From Rhea pennata (Eukaryota; Chordata; Aves; Rheiformes; Rheidae): a stretch of 64,000 bases of DNA. Position 1 is the stretch's first letter; every line of letters begins with the position of its first letter. The stretch spans positions 10,573,383-10,637,382 of the forward strand of contig NC_084670.1 of the NCBI RefSeq assembly GCF_028389875.1. Direction: 5' to 3'. Below are positions 34,332 through 48,736 of the stretch, piece by piece. Below the pieces are notes generated by a model. It made no database searches. It saw nothing but the letters and a program-made list of their open reading frames with translations, and had not been told where the DNA came from. The translations under genes were made by a program, and so were the position numbers.

Positions 34332-37300
34332 ATGGTTCCCAATGCGCGGGCGTCTCTGCCCTTCCTGCCCACCCTGCTCTGCTGCTCGGCCGCCAGCCTC
34401 CTGCTGCTGCTGCGATGGCGACGGCGAAAGGGGCTCTGGAAGAAGGTGAAGGAGGCTCAGCAGAGGCACGATCGGGGCTTAGCACAGATGGAGAAGGCTG
34501 CACTGGGCTTTCGGAAGCAGGTGGGTACAATAAGCTTCATGGGGGAGCTATAAATATGCAAACCACCCCCACCTACCTTGTATAAGCTCATCACCTGGCT
34601 CAAAGAGGTCCTTTTCCCAGGAGCATGCAGAGGGTGGTGGGTGTGGAGCCCCTCTTGCAGGCGGTGGGTTTGTGGCTTTGCAATGGACGATTGCCAGGCA
34701 GGTGGGAGGCTGCCCGGGCTGGTTCTGTGGAGCTTGCAGCAGCATCAGAGGTTTGCCTGGGGGTGAAACTGGGTCCTGGCTTATTTTTAAGGGCTTGATT
34801 TCTAATCAGGGGGATTTTCCTCCTAAAACCTGTGCATCCCTGCACTCGCTAGAAATGCAGGCACCCCCTTCAGTGGAAACCCCCCTGGGGAGTGCAACAG
34901 AGAAGAGGAGGAAAAGCTTTGTGGGAGTGCATGGGGCTGCCTGAGCAGAGGAGGGGGCGGGCAATGGGCAGCAGAGCAGGTGTCAGCAAAAAATAGCTCA
35001 GAGCAAGAGGAGAAAAACTTCTGCTTCTCATTGGAAAATGCTGTTAGTGTTCCCTGGTCTCTTCTGCCTCAGTAAAATGCTCAGTCTGGATGATAAGGAG
35101 GCAGTAGGAATTGGGGAGAGGGAATGTATTGCAGGCAGAGGAGGCCAAAGTGCAGCTGCACAGCCCAGGGACTGTGCCCGTAGGGCAGGGGTGATGCCAT
35201 GGAGACAGGGAGCTGCTCGTGTCCAGCTGGCACGTCCCGAGATCCAACTTGTGTGCGCTGCTTCTCTCAGGCGGGCCACGGTCCCGCCCAATCGATGGTA
35301 TGAGCAAACTCGCTCGGGCTCAGAGCCCAGCTTGGGGAATGAAGCTTGCTGCTCTCTCAAAATATTTAGAACACAGCAGGAAAATTTCTACTGGCTCAAA
35401 AATGACCCCTGTGCTCCCAGCAGAGCCTCTCAGGCCGCCGTGGTGACACCAGGAGAAGAGCTGGTGCCAGGGACAACTTCTTTCCTGGGTGGAGCAGCAT
35501 CTACAAATACAGGGCCAGTACACACTGCCATTCACCAGGGAAAACTGTGCTGGGCAGAGCCTGTTGGCTCACTGCAGCCTGTCTGAACAGGGTTTTGTGA
35601 AGATTTTCTCCTGAACAGCAGATGCAGGGTGAGACCAGTCCATCTGGGAGTTCACAAACTTTGGATTTGTACTAACTTTGTGAGTTTTTTTTTTCCCCCA
35701 TACTCACCAGGAGCAGGACTACAGTCTTGAGGCAGGCATTGGATTGGGATCATTTGACCCCTGAATGGCAGATGTTTTTAAGATGAGCGTGAAGGGGAGA
35801 AGCAGAGCCCTTGGCCCAGCAGTTGAAAGAGAGGTGGGTCATTCCCTGTCCAACCTTTCCCGTAGAATCCCTCTGTGGACATGGCCTCCATCCTCTCTCT
35901 GTCCTTGCCGGAGCTCTCCAGGAAACTCCGTGATGGCTCTCTCCCTCTGGAGCAGGTCTTCTACGCCTACGTGGGCAAGGTAAGGAGCACAGGTGGTATC
36001 TCTCCAGAGCTGGCACTGACTCCACTGGGAGAAGCCCAGTGAGAGAGCACTGCCTGGTTCAGACACTGCTGAGCTGTCACATCTTGCCAGGTGGTGCTGG
36101 CTCCTTCAGCATGTTTCTATGAGCTAAGGAGATCTGGGTGTCTGGCTGCTACAGCTCTAGCCTTGACTTGAAGAAAAGGGGGGCAGTAAGCACAGCATCT
36201 GGGAAGTCTATACATATTTGGGGGCAGGTATAAGCTATACCTGATAAGCTATACTTATTAAGATGCCGGGTGATGGTGTGTCTCCTCTCCCTTCCATGTC
36301 TAAGTGGGTCAGAAAACTTCAAAGACTCAGTGTGCGGCTTCATTATCTTATTTTGCCAAAATGCCCTGATCCCTCCTGGGTTTACGCTTTGGGTGTTGCT
36401 ATTTTATGCAACAACAGAAGCACAATCAGGGGAACAGCAGTCTGCATCCTGCCAGGGTGAGTGTCTGTTGGGACACATCCATTTGTACCATCCTACACTA
36501 TGGTCCCCCTGCATCCAGAAAGTGTTTTAGTTTGCTGTGAAAATACCTTGTAAAGAGGTGCAAAGGGCTGCCCTGACATAAAACTGCCTGAATGGGCAAA
36601 GGGAAAGAGGCAGATGCCCTTTTCAAAGCAATGGCTGTGCAATAGCGCAGGCTGCATCTCACCTGTGGGCTTTGCCGGTTTCCCCTAGGCCCTCCAAGTC
36701 ACCAGAGAGACCAACTGTGTCACAGACTATCTGCAGGAAAGCGAGACCCAGCTCCAGCACGCAGCACAGCTAAGACAGCGGGGTTTGCTCTACGGGGTGC
36801 CCATCAGCATCAAGGACAACATCAATTACCAGGTACTGCCAGCGTCACATGTCCCGAGGTCCCCATGATTTCAGGTTTGGCGCTGGGGAGAGGTTTGACC
36901 TCCATGTCTAGCTGCACTGCAGCACTTGCTGTAGAGGATGTGGGATGCCCCTGCCCTGCCAGGTGACAGGGATTCGCTGCCTGTCTCCCACACAAATGGG
37001 AAAGGCTGGTCAGATCTATTTAAAAAAAAAAAAAAAAAAAGCAGTGTGTGTGCTGGATGTGGGTGTCCTCACAGCTGCTTATGAACCACTCATCTCAGAT
37101 CAATGCTCTGATTTATTTAGGTATTTCCTGTGCTTCAGAATATCCGGTCAGTCCATAAGAGGGTGGTGTAGGGCAGGTACCATCTGCAGCTTGGCCAGTA
37201 GCGTGGTTCCTGAGCACCGTCCTTCCCACAACAGCTGTGCTGCAGCCCTGTGACCTCTTTTCCTGAGCAGAGAAAGGGGAGGAAATGGGATGTCAGCAAA

Positions 37301-40300
37301 GGAGTGAGAAAAGCCACTTTTGAAAGCAGCTTTCCAGCACTTACTGTCTCCCCTGGAGACCTCAGTCTGCCTGCCCTCCGTGTGACGTCCCTACACGAAC
37401 CAGGGGGACGGGTAGTGGAGATGCATGCCCAGTGTATTATGTAAGTGGGTGCTTTTGGGTGCTGAAAAGGCCTTCCACATTTGTGTGACAACCACAGTGC
37501 TGAGGAAGACTGCCAACCTCCGTTTGGAAACCTCTTTGTCCTCCATTCCCAGGGCTACGACTCCACTATGGGGTTTGTAAAAAACATCAATAACCCTGCG
37601 GCAGAGGACAGCGTGCTGGTGCAGGTGCTAAAGAGACAGGGGGCAGTTCCCTTCGTGAAAACCAACGTCCCTCAGTCCCTCATCAGGTGGGTGGAGAGCT
37701 GCCTGCCCTCTGCAGCGGTGGGATTCCTCTCTCCCGGCCTCACATAAGGATTTCTATCAATTACAGTCTAATTCTCATTTTCCCCTTCTTTTTAAATGAC
37801 ACCGATTTCCCTTCCTTAGTCTAAGTTTTAAAGTTACTCAGGATAAAAAATTAATTCTAATTCCAAATGAAATAAAGAAATGAAAGAGGAGAAGAAGAGA
37901 AACCTGCCTTGCCTTCCTGTGCTTGGTGTTTCTAAACTACTTTTTATCTGACTAAACCCTCAGAGGCAGTTCTTTCTGTTAGGCAGACAGTGCAAATGCC
38001 CCTTTGTGGAGGGGGAAGCTAGTTAGCTACTTAAGCTAGCAACCTTAAATTATCCTACCCACCAAAGCTCCTGAAGTGTCTGACAAGACTACTCTCAATA
38101 CCATTGCTGTTTGAGTGCTTTCCCAGTCAGCAGCCCCGCTAGCATCCATGAGTCCTGCCACTCTGGCAAAGCTCCTCCGTGGATGACTATTGCTCAGCCC
38201 CTATGAACTGCCTTCCGTAGTTTTGAGATGATCACTGGCCATGTGTTTTGGCTTTTTTCCTTTTTTTTCCCATCTTTCTCTTTCCCCCCCTTTTTTTTTC
38301 CTTAAAGAAAAGCCATATGAAAGGCCTGCCCCCAGGATTATCAGATGTTACACTGGTTGCTGGGGGAACCCAATGTTCAAGTATCACTGCCAGTTGCATT
38401 CAGCCTATTCTCATGCAGAGGCTCACGCTCTGCCATCGCTCTCACCATAGGAGGGCCCAGACCCACCCTGGGCAGGTTGCTTCAGATGGCCAGTGGCCCT
38501 CAGTACCACCTGAATGGAAAGTCTTCCCAAAAGGTTTGATGCATTTGTGCTGCCAGAGAGTGTTTCCTTGGTCTGGGGATGACTTGGCACTAAAATGCGT
38601 TGGCAGTGAATTCAAGTACTTGGACCACTGTGAAAATGCTGGTGGTCTTAGGAGTTTTTGAGAAGCTCTCTAGAACTAAGTGATGTCAATGTAACAATTA
38701 GTGAATTGGCTATTTATAGAGGCTTTTAAAGCCAGCCTGTGGCCTGTGTGTCTTTGATGTGACCTTCCATGAGCAGGTATCTACATTTTGCTCATCTACT
38801 CTCTCTCTCTCTCTCTTTCTCTGTAGCTATGACTGCGAGAACTTAATCTTTGGTCAGACATTCAACCCTCTGCTCTACGTTAGATCCCCTGGAGGCTCCT
38901 CTGGTGGAGAAGGGGCACTTATAGGAGCAGGTGGGTCCATCCTGGGCTTTGGGACAGACCTCGGAGGGAGTCTGCGTTTGCCTGCTGCGTTCTGTGGGAT
39001 CTGTGCTCTCAAACCCACCGGGAACAGACTCAGGTACTACAAGTAATGCAGCTGCCCAGGTGAGACCTGCCCTGCCACCCCACTGACTGCTATGTCAGGA
39101 TGCTCCAGCTTCCCTCAGCAAAGGGAACGGGGCAGGGCTCATTTCTCCCCTCTGCCCAAACAGACACTTCAAGGGGGCTGTATGGAGGAAAGCACCATTC
39201 TGAAACAGGAATACTGACCTAGAATGGAGATGGGGGAGGCTTTCCAGTCCCTATGTTAAGGGGTCATTCTTGACTGACAGGACATAAGTCATTTTGACCT
39301 AGTTTGGGTCCCTCTCTCGTCTTCCTCTTGGCTCTTCATTGTCTGACCTCTGCATTTGCTTAGGAAGGGCAGTGCTTTTTAGTAGCACTTGCTAATGCTT
39401 GAAGACTTTGCCTTCTCTGAAAACTGCTCAACTGCTGTCTCTTATGTGTCTTTACTTCACAGCAAAAAAGGAGTCATTTCTGGTATCCTTGGGCAGAAGT
39501 CAGGTAGGAACTGATGGTTGCCCTCCAGAGAGGGGAGTGGGGCAGAGATGGAGAAGGTCCCCAGCTATGGTGCTTCCCAATACTTTCAAAGAGGGAAGGT
39601 TTCCTTCCAGACACCCTTTCCAAAGGCCAGCCCCATGTAGTATCACACAGCTGACACAAGGCAGCCAAGTCAGACATGGGAGCCTTCCCTAGGAGACTCA
39701 CTGCACCTTGGATATTGATGGGGCAATTGTACAGTGCTTGAGATGTGCCCTAGAACAGGCAGGGTGTTGCACTGCAGCTGCACTGCACAGGTATGACCAG
39801 AAGGCCCAAACACCCTGGTTTTCCTGGAACATGCATGGCTGTAGCTTGGGCTACAGGACCCCTTATTCCCTGAGTCAGAAACTAGAAGGCTCTGGACAAA
39901 ATGTCTGGGTACTTATCATTGGATAATGATTCTGGGTCCATAGCCACTGCAGTGAGGGCTTGTGGAAGCAGAGTTTTGGCAAGGACACAAGCTCCTGTGC
40001 CCCTGGGCACAGTGTCCTCTGAGAAGGGCAGGCCGCATCTTGCCTCCCACTACTTCAGCCAGCCATAGGCCTGTTGGTGGGAAGAGCAGTGCATGTGTCT
40101 CCAGCTCAGCTCTCAAAGAGCTAATGTTGCTAATGCTAGATTGGGTCAAAACAATACCAAGGGGCCCTGCTTTTGGAGGACATTCTCTGTGCAAGCTGTG
40201 TACTTCCTCAGAAGACGTTCTTCCCAACCCCCCAACCATGAATGCTCTTTCCTGATCTCCTGCAGTGGTTGCAGCAGTGGGGCCAATAGCAAAAGATGTG

Positions 40301-43300
40301 GAGAGCCTGGCACTGAGTATGCGGGCGCTGTTGTGCGAGGACATGTTCAGCCTGGACAGCACAGTGCCCCCCCTTCCCTTCAATGAAGAGGTAAAGGACT
40401 CCAGACGGGGAGGATGAGCTCAGAGAAGAGCTGCCTCTGCTTAGTCTCAAAATGCCAGTGGCTCATGGGAGCCATCCGGGAGCCATTCCAGCCTGTCGCA
40501 TGCTGCGGGTGGGCACGTGGGTGAAAATTTTACTGCTTTCCAGTCTTGCCCTGAGGCATGGGTGTGCTGCCAGCTGCTGACATTGCTGGTGCCCTTCCAG
40601 CTGGAGCTCTCTCTTGTTCCACAGGTGTATTCTAGCACGCAGCCACTTCGCATAGGCTACTATGAAACCGATTTCTTCACCATGCCGAGCCCTGCCATGA
40701 GACGTGCTGTTCGGGAGACAAAGCAGCTTTTGGAGGATGCGGGTCACACAGTAGGACATTACATTAACCCCTTGCACAAAGATCAGGAGTGAAGTGGAGA
40801 GTGCAGATTTGTGCTCTCTGTCACCCTCAGCAAGATTTTGGAAGGGTTTTTGTGTCTTTGGCCATCAGGCAGCCAAGCCCATCCTGTATCTTTTGAATTA
40901 TCAATTGCTGCTCAAAGGGAAAGCTGCATTTTTTGTGGGATGGATGGTTGGGATGGGGGGGACCTGGTGGCCTCAGATACCAGAGGCTCTCTGAGGGGTT
41001 CATGTCAAGAAATCCTCAGGTGGTCAAAAGAAACCCATCTCAGGGCATTGCAAGGCCTGAATGGCTTTTCCTACCCAGTTGTTGTGCCTGCGGCACTGAC
41101 TTCTCTTCTACTGTCCTTTCAGCTGGTGCCCTTCAAACTTGATAACATCAACTACTTCATTTTTAACTTATGTGTCAGAGGATTGTTTGCAGATGGAGGC
41201 ACCTCATTTTCTAGCAAATTGTAAGTATAGCTGGGAACAGCTCAGTGTGATTGGTGCCTTCTGTGAAAATCCTCCCTTGGGGGGGGGGGTCTGAGTTTCT
41301 CAAACAAATGGTGAATTAGATTTAGGTCTGGTTTGGTACTGATCAGGTGACAAGGCTAAATAGGTCTGCTCTTTGGGTGCTGGATCTGGAAGAGGAAGAG
41401 CTGAGTTTTGTTCCCAGCTTTGTTGCAGATACCCTGTATGAGGCACTTGCTGTGTCTCAGTTTCCCCATTTCAAGGTGTCTGAGGCCAGTGTCTGGATAT
41501 GGGAAGCAGACCCACTGGAAATATATAGTGGCTGATGATACTCATTCAGATTTACGGGGAAGTTTACAGACAAGCATTTCAGCTGAGCCTTGGGTTTGGG
41601 AGAGTTACCAGCATGTGACAGATCAGAGTCAGATGCTGATATCCTATAAGTGCACAAACACCATGGGAATCAGGAATGCAGAGGGATGGACAAACTTGTT
41701 TCTGTCACTTAAATGCACTGTTCAGGGGGGTTGGCCATGCAAAAGCTGATCTACTGTAATTGCTTTCTTTCTTTTCAGCAAAGGGGAGCTGAACAGAAGC
41801 GGCATTGGGCTGCTTTTGCGGTTGTCAGGAATGCCAGACTGGCTAAAAACTCTCCTGTCCTGGATTACCAAACCCTTCGTAAGATCCGTTTCTTCCTAGC
41901 ATAGACAGTCAAGCAATAGCTGGTGCATAACTCATTTCCTTATTGGAATGAGGCTTTGTTGCGGGGAAGGCTCCAAGGCTTTGCTTCCTGGCTGTGTTCA
42001 GACACATTTCCTCCAAGCTGGAGTGATGCCATTTCTGTTCCTCCTGTACCCTTTTTGGGGAAAATCCACAAGTTCTGCCTAAGCACTGAGTCAATCGCTT
42101 GTGTTGGTGCTAGAGCTGTCTAGGAGGATAAGGCTGTAATTAATGTAACTTCTTTTCTTTGTCTTTTGCCTCCTCAGATGCCCCGATTGTCGAGTGTTAT
42201 AAGAAGCATGAGAGTAAAGTGAGTAAATCTGAGCCAAAGCAAATGTGTAAAGATTTGAATTTCTCTTCTGGATTTAAAATTTAAACACCAGTGTTTTTTA
42301 TGTTAGGGATACTGCACAGTCAAGTGCATCTGAGAAAATGTAAGCCAATGATGGGAGCAAACAGAGCAGAATTATGCCAATGCTATAACTCTGCAGGGTT
42401 TGTCAAACTCTTCTAGTACTGATGATGTTAATGAGGACAGGAGCTCACAGCCTCTTTCTTACAAATTAAATGAAACTTGCAGACATGAAATATGCTGTTA
42501 GCTTCAGCGTTGGTTGATGTATCCATCATGCTATGAACTAGGGGCCGCGTAAGACAGAATGAAAGGCAAATGCACAGGAATGGAGGCTGGCACTCCCCTG
42601 CTCTGATGCCAGTGTTAAGCTGCCAGTGGCAAGAAAGCACTCGATTTCCATAGCTCAGAGGCTGTATTTTGCACTGTGCCTCCAAGACTGTCCCCACATC
42701 AGTGGATTAGTCTGTCTCATCCAACATGGCCTTTTAGAAGAAGAGTCATGGTCTTGCAAGAGGTGCTTGTTCCCCTGAAGGCACTTGCATTTCTCAGTCA
42801 CAGAGCACTTTGGGGAAGATACTCTGGCAGTTCAATGGGAGGGCTGAAAGGGACTGCAGCCAGCTAATAAATAAGGTATAAAGACTGAGCTACTTTGCTT
42901 CCTTTTCCAGCACAGTGGAAGAGCTCTGGAGTCTTCACAATGAGATTGAGGTAAAATATCACCATTTGGGTGTTGGATGTTTCTTTCATTCTCTGCCTCT
43001 TTGGGAAGAGGTGGATTCAGTGGCCACCAAGATTAGGAGACTATCAAGTCACTATCAGCCTGAGACCCTAAACGTTTTTAGGGTGAAACATGCCAATCTA
43101 GTATATTTTCATTCACTTATTTTCCCCTTAAGTATAACAAAATCAGCACCTGCATCTTGCAAGCTGATGGTATTTTGGTAGGGACAGCTAGAGATCCCAG
43201 AACAGAGCAGGTCCCAGTGTACCAGACTCTGTACAAATATGTGATAGGAGCTGCTGCTTCTCTCCAGTTCCACACAGTCTAAAGAGACCAGATGAGCAGT

Positions 43301-44841
43301 GAGAGGAGGGGCTGCTTTGCCTAAAGTCACCCATCAGATTAGTGGCAGAGAAGAGAACAGAGCTGGGGTATCCCAAGGCCTATCTCCATGGATCACACTT
43401 GCTCCTGTAAGGTTATGTCTTCTACCCTGTAAAAATTGTTGTGCAGCTTTCAAAAGCAAAGGAGTAGCAAAAGAAGCTCCCATGAGCTTCTTTCCCACCC
43501 TGGCTGGTCCCGTGTGTGGCCTCAGCGATTTCGCTTTGCTCCAGGGAGATACATGTATATATATACACCCAGGTTTTTCTAAGTGGAATCACACAGAAGT
43601 GGCTTCATTTTCACTAGGTAGGAATGTATGTCATTCCAGAACTGATCTCACTTGGATCTGCAAGGTTTCTGCACACTTAAAAATTAGGGCCACGCACAAA
43701 AAAGGTATTCCTTTTCTTGAATTAGTGTTTAATTTTTTTTCCTCTTTCCCCCCTCTGGTGTTAGCAGAGGTGAGGGCACTTTGGTTGCAGAGAGGGCTGC
43801 CAGCAGAACAGCAAAGTGTTGCTGGATTTTTATCAGGCTCGGACCTGACATAACTTGCCCCAGAATCGGTGGCTGCTCCTTGGGAAGGGCCAGAAGCCAG
43901 GCCGAGAGCCAAAGGAGAGATTTTGGCTGGCAGCTGGGTGGCAGCATCTCTACCTCACTGATCAGCAGTATTTTTGCTCCTCAGGAGTCTTGCCACAAAT
44001 TCATCACCCAGTGGAAAAAACTGAATCTGGATGTCATGCTTTGCCCTGTGCTGAGCCCCGCTCTTCCTATCGGCTTCCCTAGGAAGCTTCCAGGTAGGAC
44101 TCCCTGTGTATGCAGGAGTAATCAGCCTTAATCCTTTAACTCCAGTGTCCCCCTCCTGTTGCACTTGCACCAGTTTGAATGGGAGATACTGTCCTTAACT
44201 TCTCCAAGGCACTGCTCAGCAGTGGGGAGAACTCAGCTCTTGGGGCTGCTGAAGGTCCAGCCTCTTGGATGAGCCCCACAAAAACCACTGTGGTGCGTGA
44301 AGGAGCCAAGGGGCAAGATTTGCTTCCCACAGCCCCTGACTTTTCAGTGCAAAGGACCTGTTAACTAGAAGAGGCTTTGGGCATTTGCCGTAACTGCGTG
44401 CTACAGTAGCCTTCACATGCAGAGGGCTTTTCCTCATGATACGCTGGTGCTGCGAGCTTGCCCTGCTCTCCCCCAGTGGCAGTCAGCTACACCATCCTGT
44501 TTAACTGCTTGGACTTTCCTGCTGGAGTGGTCCCCGTCACTGCTGTGACGACCAAGGATGAGGAGGAGCTGAAGGACTACAAAGGGCACTTTCAGGACTG
44601 GTGGGACCGGATCCTGGCGAAGGTGAGTACCGCCGTGTCCCTGAGGGATGCAGGCATGCCTGGCCCATTCCATAGACTGCTCCCTGCCCTCACCCCACTC
44701 TTTCTGTGACAGGGCTTTCACAACAGCGTGGGGCTGCCTGTGGCTGTCCAGTGCGTGGCGTTGCCGTGGCAGGAGGAGCTGTGCCTCCGACTCATGCGGG
44801 AAGTGGAGAAACTCACTCAGGAGAAAAATAAACTCTTCTGA
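34332..44841 (+). CDS. FAAH: Fatty-acid amide hydrolase 1 (copy B, canonical)
   Basis: Integral-membrane serine hydrolase that degrades anandamide and other fatty-acid amides. 15 coding exons, 580 residues (mammalian FAAH 579). Exons: 34332-34520, 35866-35979, 36689-36832, 37553-37686, 38827-39033, 39463-39503, 40266-40390, 40625-40750, 41123-41220, 41779-41878, 42178-42218, 42911-42950, 43985-44093, 44477-44622, 44713-44841. All GT-AG, continuous frame. An N-terminal Leu-rich helix (about 8-27) is followed by RWRRRK. The triad is complete: Lys143 (SIKD), Ser218 ([10 protein letters not shown]) and Ser242 (TDLGGSLR). The Pro-rich TVPPLPF motif and the amphipathic membrane-cap stretch ([17 protein letters not shown]) are present. 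Exon 11 is 41 nt, as I expect for mammalian FAAH. Intron 14 is only 90 bp. This is the copy most likely to be the orthologue of mammalian FAAH. Confidence 0.95.
43290..43352 (+). repeat. MIR-like SINE fossil in copy B intron 12
   Basis: 'TTGCCTAAAGTCACCCATCA', 'TAGTGGCAGAG' and 'AACAGAGCTGGGGT' recall the MIR core order. The match is short and eroded. Confidence 0.4.
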
Positions 44842-47800
44842 GGCCTGCACATCTGCCAAGAGCGGCATCCGAGCAACACCTACAAGCGCTAACAGTGGTA
44901 CAAGCCATCGTTTCACTTAATTAACGCACAGGACTCTCTACCACCTCTGAGGCTACACTGATAGCTGTGATGGTTGCTCGTTTTGGGGCACAAGGGGAAA
45001 CTGAGGCGAAGTTTTGGCAATGATTGTCCTAATACAATCTTTTTCATTATTGAAAAAGTCTGTTATTTCAAGGGAGGTGTGCTCGTGTTTTGGGTGGGAA
45101 TTAAGTAATGCTCTCAACATGCTCCAGGGAAGTGCAAGAAAGTGATTTTTATGAACGTGGAAACTGAGGCACAGGTTTTGTGCAAGGCTGCTCAGTTGTT
45201 CGGTCTCCTGCTCGCAGTGCCATAGAAAAAGAGCTGCTCCCTGAGTGCTCCCCTCTGTGGAAGCTGCTCTATGCGTAAGAAATTTGGTATTTTCCCCTGC
45301 TACAGATCAGTAATTGGAGATCAAAACTGCAGTCTCTGGTAAGCAGGGAGGAGCTGGGCAGCTTCCCACAGCTTGGAGCTGCAGACACCCACCTGCCAGC
45401 TGGGCAGGCACGCAGGGAAATGCCCAGGGTGGTTCCTAGCTCCTCGATCTGAACAAAACACCTCTTGTTTTTCCTGCAGCAGAGGTACAAGCCGCTTCAG
45501 CCTGCCATACCGCATGTGTAAGCGTTGCGCCAGTGTCGGGTGTCCAGCGGGACATTCAACCCTGCACGCTCCCTCCTCCGTTTGGTGGAGAGAGCCAGGC
45601 CACGTTTTCCAGCTGGGTTTTCCAGCTCCTGGCAGGAGCTGACCCTGGCACTGGCACACAGGGTCGGTGCTGCTCTAGCTTTCCCAGGGTGCTGGCTCTA
45701 GCCGTGGGGCTGAGCAGGGATACCTCACTTGAGTGTTCGTGGCAAACAGCCAGCCAGTGCCCAGCAGGGCCTGTGGCCAGAGCAATGTTTCTTCCCCTTC
45801 AGAGCTCAAAAGACTTTTCCCGAAGTAGCAGTGTCACAAACAGATTATAAGAGATGTCTAGCAGGAAAACTTGTTGGTTGTTCATTTACTTCTGCAATTC
45901 ATGCAAAAGCATGGGATCTTTTCAAGGGCTAGCCAGAGAAGTTTATCCTACCCTGATTTTTTTTTATCAACAGGCATTAATAAAGGAGACAGAAAAGGAT
46001 CTCCAGGCAGCCCAAGATCGAACACTATGTAAGGACAAAGGACATTTATTTGGAAGTTTGATAGAGAGGTCTTTTCCTCCAGTACAATTGCAGAACATCA
46101 CTGCCCACTGAAAAAAATGTTAGAGGGGGTTTTAACCTTTCTGTGTTTGCATTTTAAAGTTAAAGCTTGTAGGAGAGTGTCCCAGGACTGGCAGTGCCAT
46201 GTGCTGTCCTGAGCTGGTGGGATACTGACCCAAGCAATGTGCTCTTGAGCAGCTAAGCACTACATTGCCCTGTCCACATTCTCTGCTTCATGTGGATGTG
46301 GCAGAATGTGAGATTTGAAGCGGTGGAGATGGCCTGCGAATCCAAGCCAGGAAATGCTCTGCTTTGGGACCTCAAGTGAAGGCCATGACAGCTGTCAAGA
46401 AGCAACACATTGGAAAGGGCAAAGGCTGCTATGCAGCTGCTGGGACAAAAATGAGCCCCAGCCCAGCATAGCCAGAGAAAGGTTGGTGTATATGGTGGCA
46501 CCAAAGCTGAATGCCATCATGGGACAATTTAGGATCATCTATGCCAGGGCCACCAGCTCTCAGCTCCCTCACAGCCAGTGGGGAGAGGTTGAGACAAGTG
46601 AGCTGTTTGACTGTTTTCTCTCTCCATCCTAACCGAAAAAGGAGGATCCTCTTCACTTTTCCCAGTTGGCAACAAATTTCTCTGCCATGTCTTGCTGCTT
46701 CTCTGAGCTTCCTCTCTGCTGGCACAGGAGTAATCACACAGGAAGTGTCCATAACAGGTAAGATAACACAACAGTAGCAGGAGCACCGGCTTTCAACACT
46801 AAAACAAGACATCTCTGTCAGAGAGCAATGATTACCCTGGTCAATATCTCCTTACAAGTCTGCTACTCCTTTTCCGTGAGCAGAGCCAATATCTGCTGAC
46901 AAATCCACATCATTGCAGATGTATGAGGTATCTGGGCAATGAGCTTCCAGAGACATCCCCCATTCCTTGTGGCTTTACAGATCCTCAAGGTTTGAGAGAA
47001 ACTTGATCTTCAGCCCATCCTTTCTGTGCTGAAATGCCATGGCAAGTGTCAGCTTCTGTGGTCGGCAGGATTGCAGGGTCCAACTCCTTTGTCTTGTGCT
47101 GGTTGGAAGAGAGCTTGGAAACTGGAGAGCAGATAAGGTACATTACAGGGATTTCCCAAGGGTGTTCATCACCTGATCTGGGTCACCAAGAAGGCATTTC
47201 AAAGGGGTTTGGCTTGAAAATGACACAGCAGTCATATTCCTTGAAGGTGTCTTCACACGGCTCCTCTAGGCTTTTCCAGAGTCAGCATGTCCTACTTGCT
47301 CCCAAACCCTGCTCAACACTTTTCATTATCCTGGCTCCTGAGTTTCCTCCTCTCTGATGGTTCAATTTCATTCCCTATACTTGCCCTCCCCCCTCCCCGG
47401 GCAAATAGAGCTACTGTTGTCCCCAGGCTCAGAGGGCTGCACATGCTGTTGTCAGGGAGAGAGAGATGACAGCTGAGCACCTCTGGTTAATGGTCTTAGC
47501 TGCTAATTAATTATTGCTAGAGATGTGGTGGGAACAGCCTAGAGCTGGGTTGTGCAGATATCCATCTCTGTTAATCAGCTCTGTCTATTCCCTGAAGCCA
47601 GGTGAGGCAGCAGTCAGTGGCCTGGGGAGACCCAGCCTTGGTTTGTCATTCTCCCCCCCCCCTTCAAACTTGATGTGATCTGAGCACTCTTCTTGTAGCC
47701 CGGCCTGCAGTGTTCCTTGGGCAGGCAGACCGTTTCAAAGTCCACGGTCTAAAAAGTCCATTCCTGGACTTTGTTAACACAACTCTGCTTCAGAGCTGAT

Positions 47801-47918
47801 CTTGCACAGGAGAGAATTGAATAGGCTGTGCATTAACCATCCCCCTCTAAGGAGAGGGTAGGAGCCCCAGGTATCTGTAGCTGGACCAGAACAGGAAAGA
47901 AGGACCAGCAGAGAAATC
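44842..47918. other. Intergenic region between copies B and C
   Basis: It holds the copy B 3' UTR, then about 2.8 kb without a recognisable gene. A short MIR-like core (GGAAACTGAGGCACAGG) is near 45155-45200. A 55-nt exon-like segment at 45974-46028 is described in the findings. No FAAH exon remnants were seen here. Confidence 0.55.
45031..45036 (+). promoter_or_regulatory. Possible poly(A) signal of copy B
   Basis: AATACA, a known weaker variant of AATAAA, lies about 190 nt after the stop codon and is followed by a T-rich stretch. No AATAAA occurs nearer. Confidence 0.4.
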
Positions 47919-48701
47919 ATGATCCAAGAGCGACTGTGGCAGGTCCTGCATCCTTCGTGGGCAGACTCTCGCACCCTCTTGTCCCTGCTCTGTGGTTCAG
48001 CTGCAGCTGTTATGTTGCTGAAATGGCTAGGCCAAAGGCAGATCCAGCAGAAGATGGAAGAGGCAAGGAGGATGCGTGATCTGGCTCTGGAGCGAATGGA
48101 GAAGGCAGTTTGCAGGTTTAAAAAAGAGGTAATCAGGGCAGAAGTGTTGGGAGGAAGGCATTGTATTTTGGGTACTCTAACAAAGGTGGGAGTCCTGATC
48201 AACCACCCTTTGAATGGTGTTTAGGACAACAGTGGGACTGTGTGACACGCATGCGCCTTGGGTCGGCGCTAACTCTTTTTGAGGGTCATCACTCTGCTTT
48301 GTCAGGAAAAGCCCTGTAAAGGCAGCATAAAGGAGACATTGCTTAACACAGACCTGTGGTGGGAGTCCGGAGGATGACTGCAGGACGAGAGTTTGGGACT
48401 CCTTGAATCAGGCCACCAACCCCAGAAAGTATTCCCAGACCTCCCCGCACCCTTGCATCTTCATCTTTCCCTACCGCCAACACTTTCTGTTCCTGTCCCC
48501 TCCCCTCTTCCCCGTTTGTACGAAGGTGTTTGTCCCCTCATCCTCAAAGTGCACTTTGTATCTTTACATTCATCCGACTGTGACCAAAAGCTGCTCCATC
48601 CTACTCACCCTCAGGTAAAGAATCACCTGGGTGGTTTTTTTTTTTTTTTTGGGGGGGGGGAGAATTGTTTGGTAACATTTTTGTTTTGGGGTAGGTGGTG
48701 T

Positions 48702-48736
<35 letters not shown>

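Noticed and set aside
44842-47918. Further FAAH exon remnants between copies B and C
   Set aside because: No segment matched amidase-signature, C-terminal or exon 1 words from the three complete copies.
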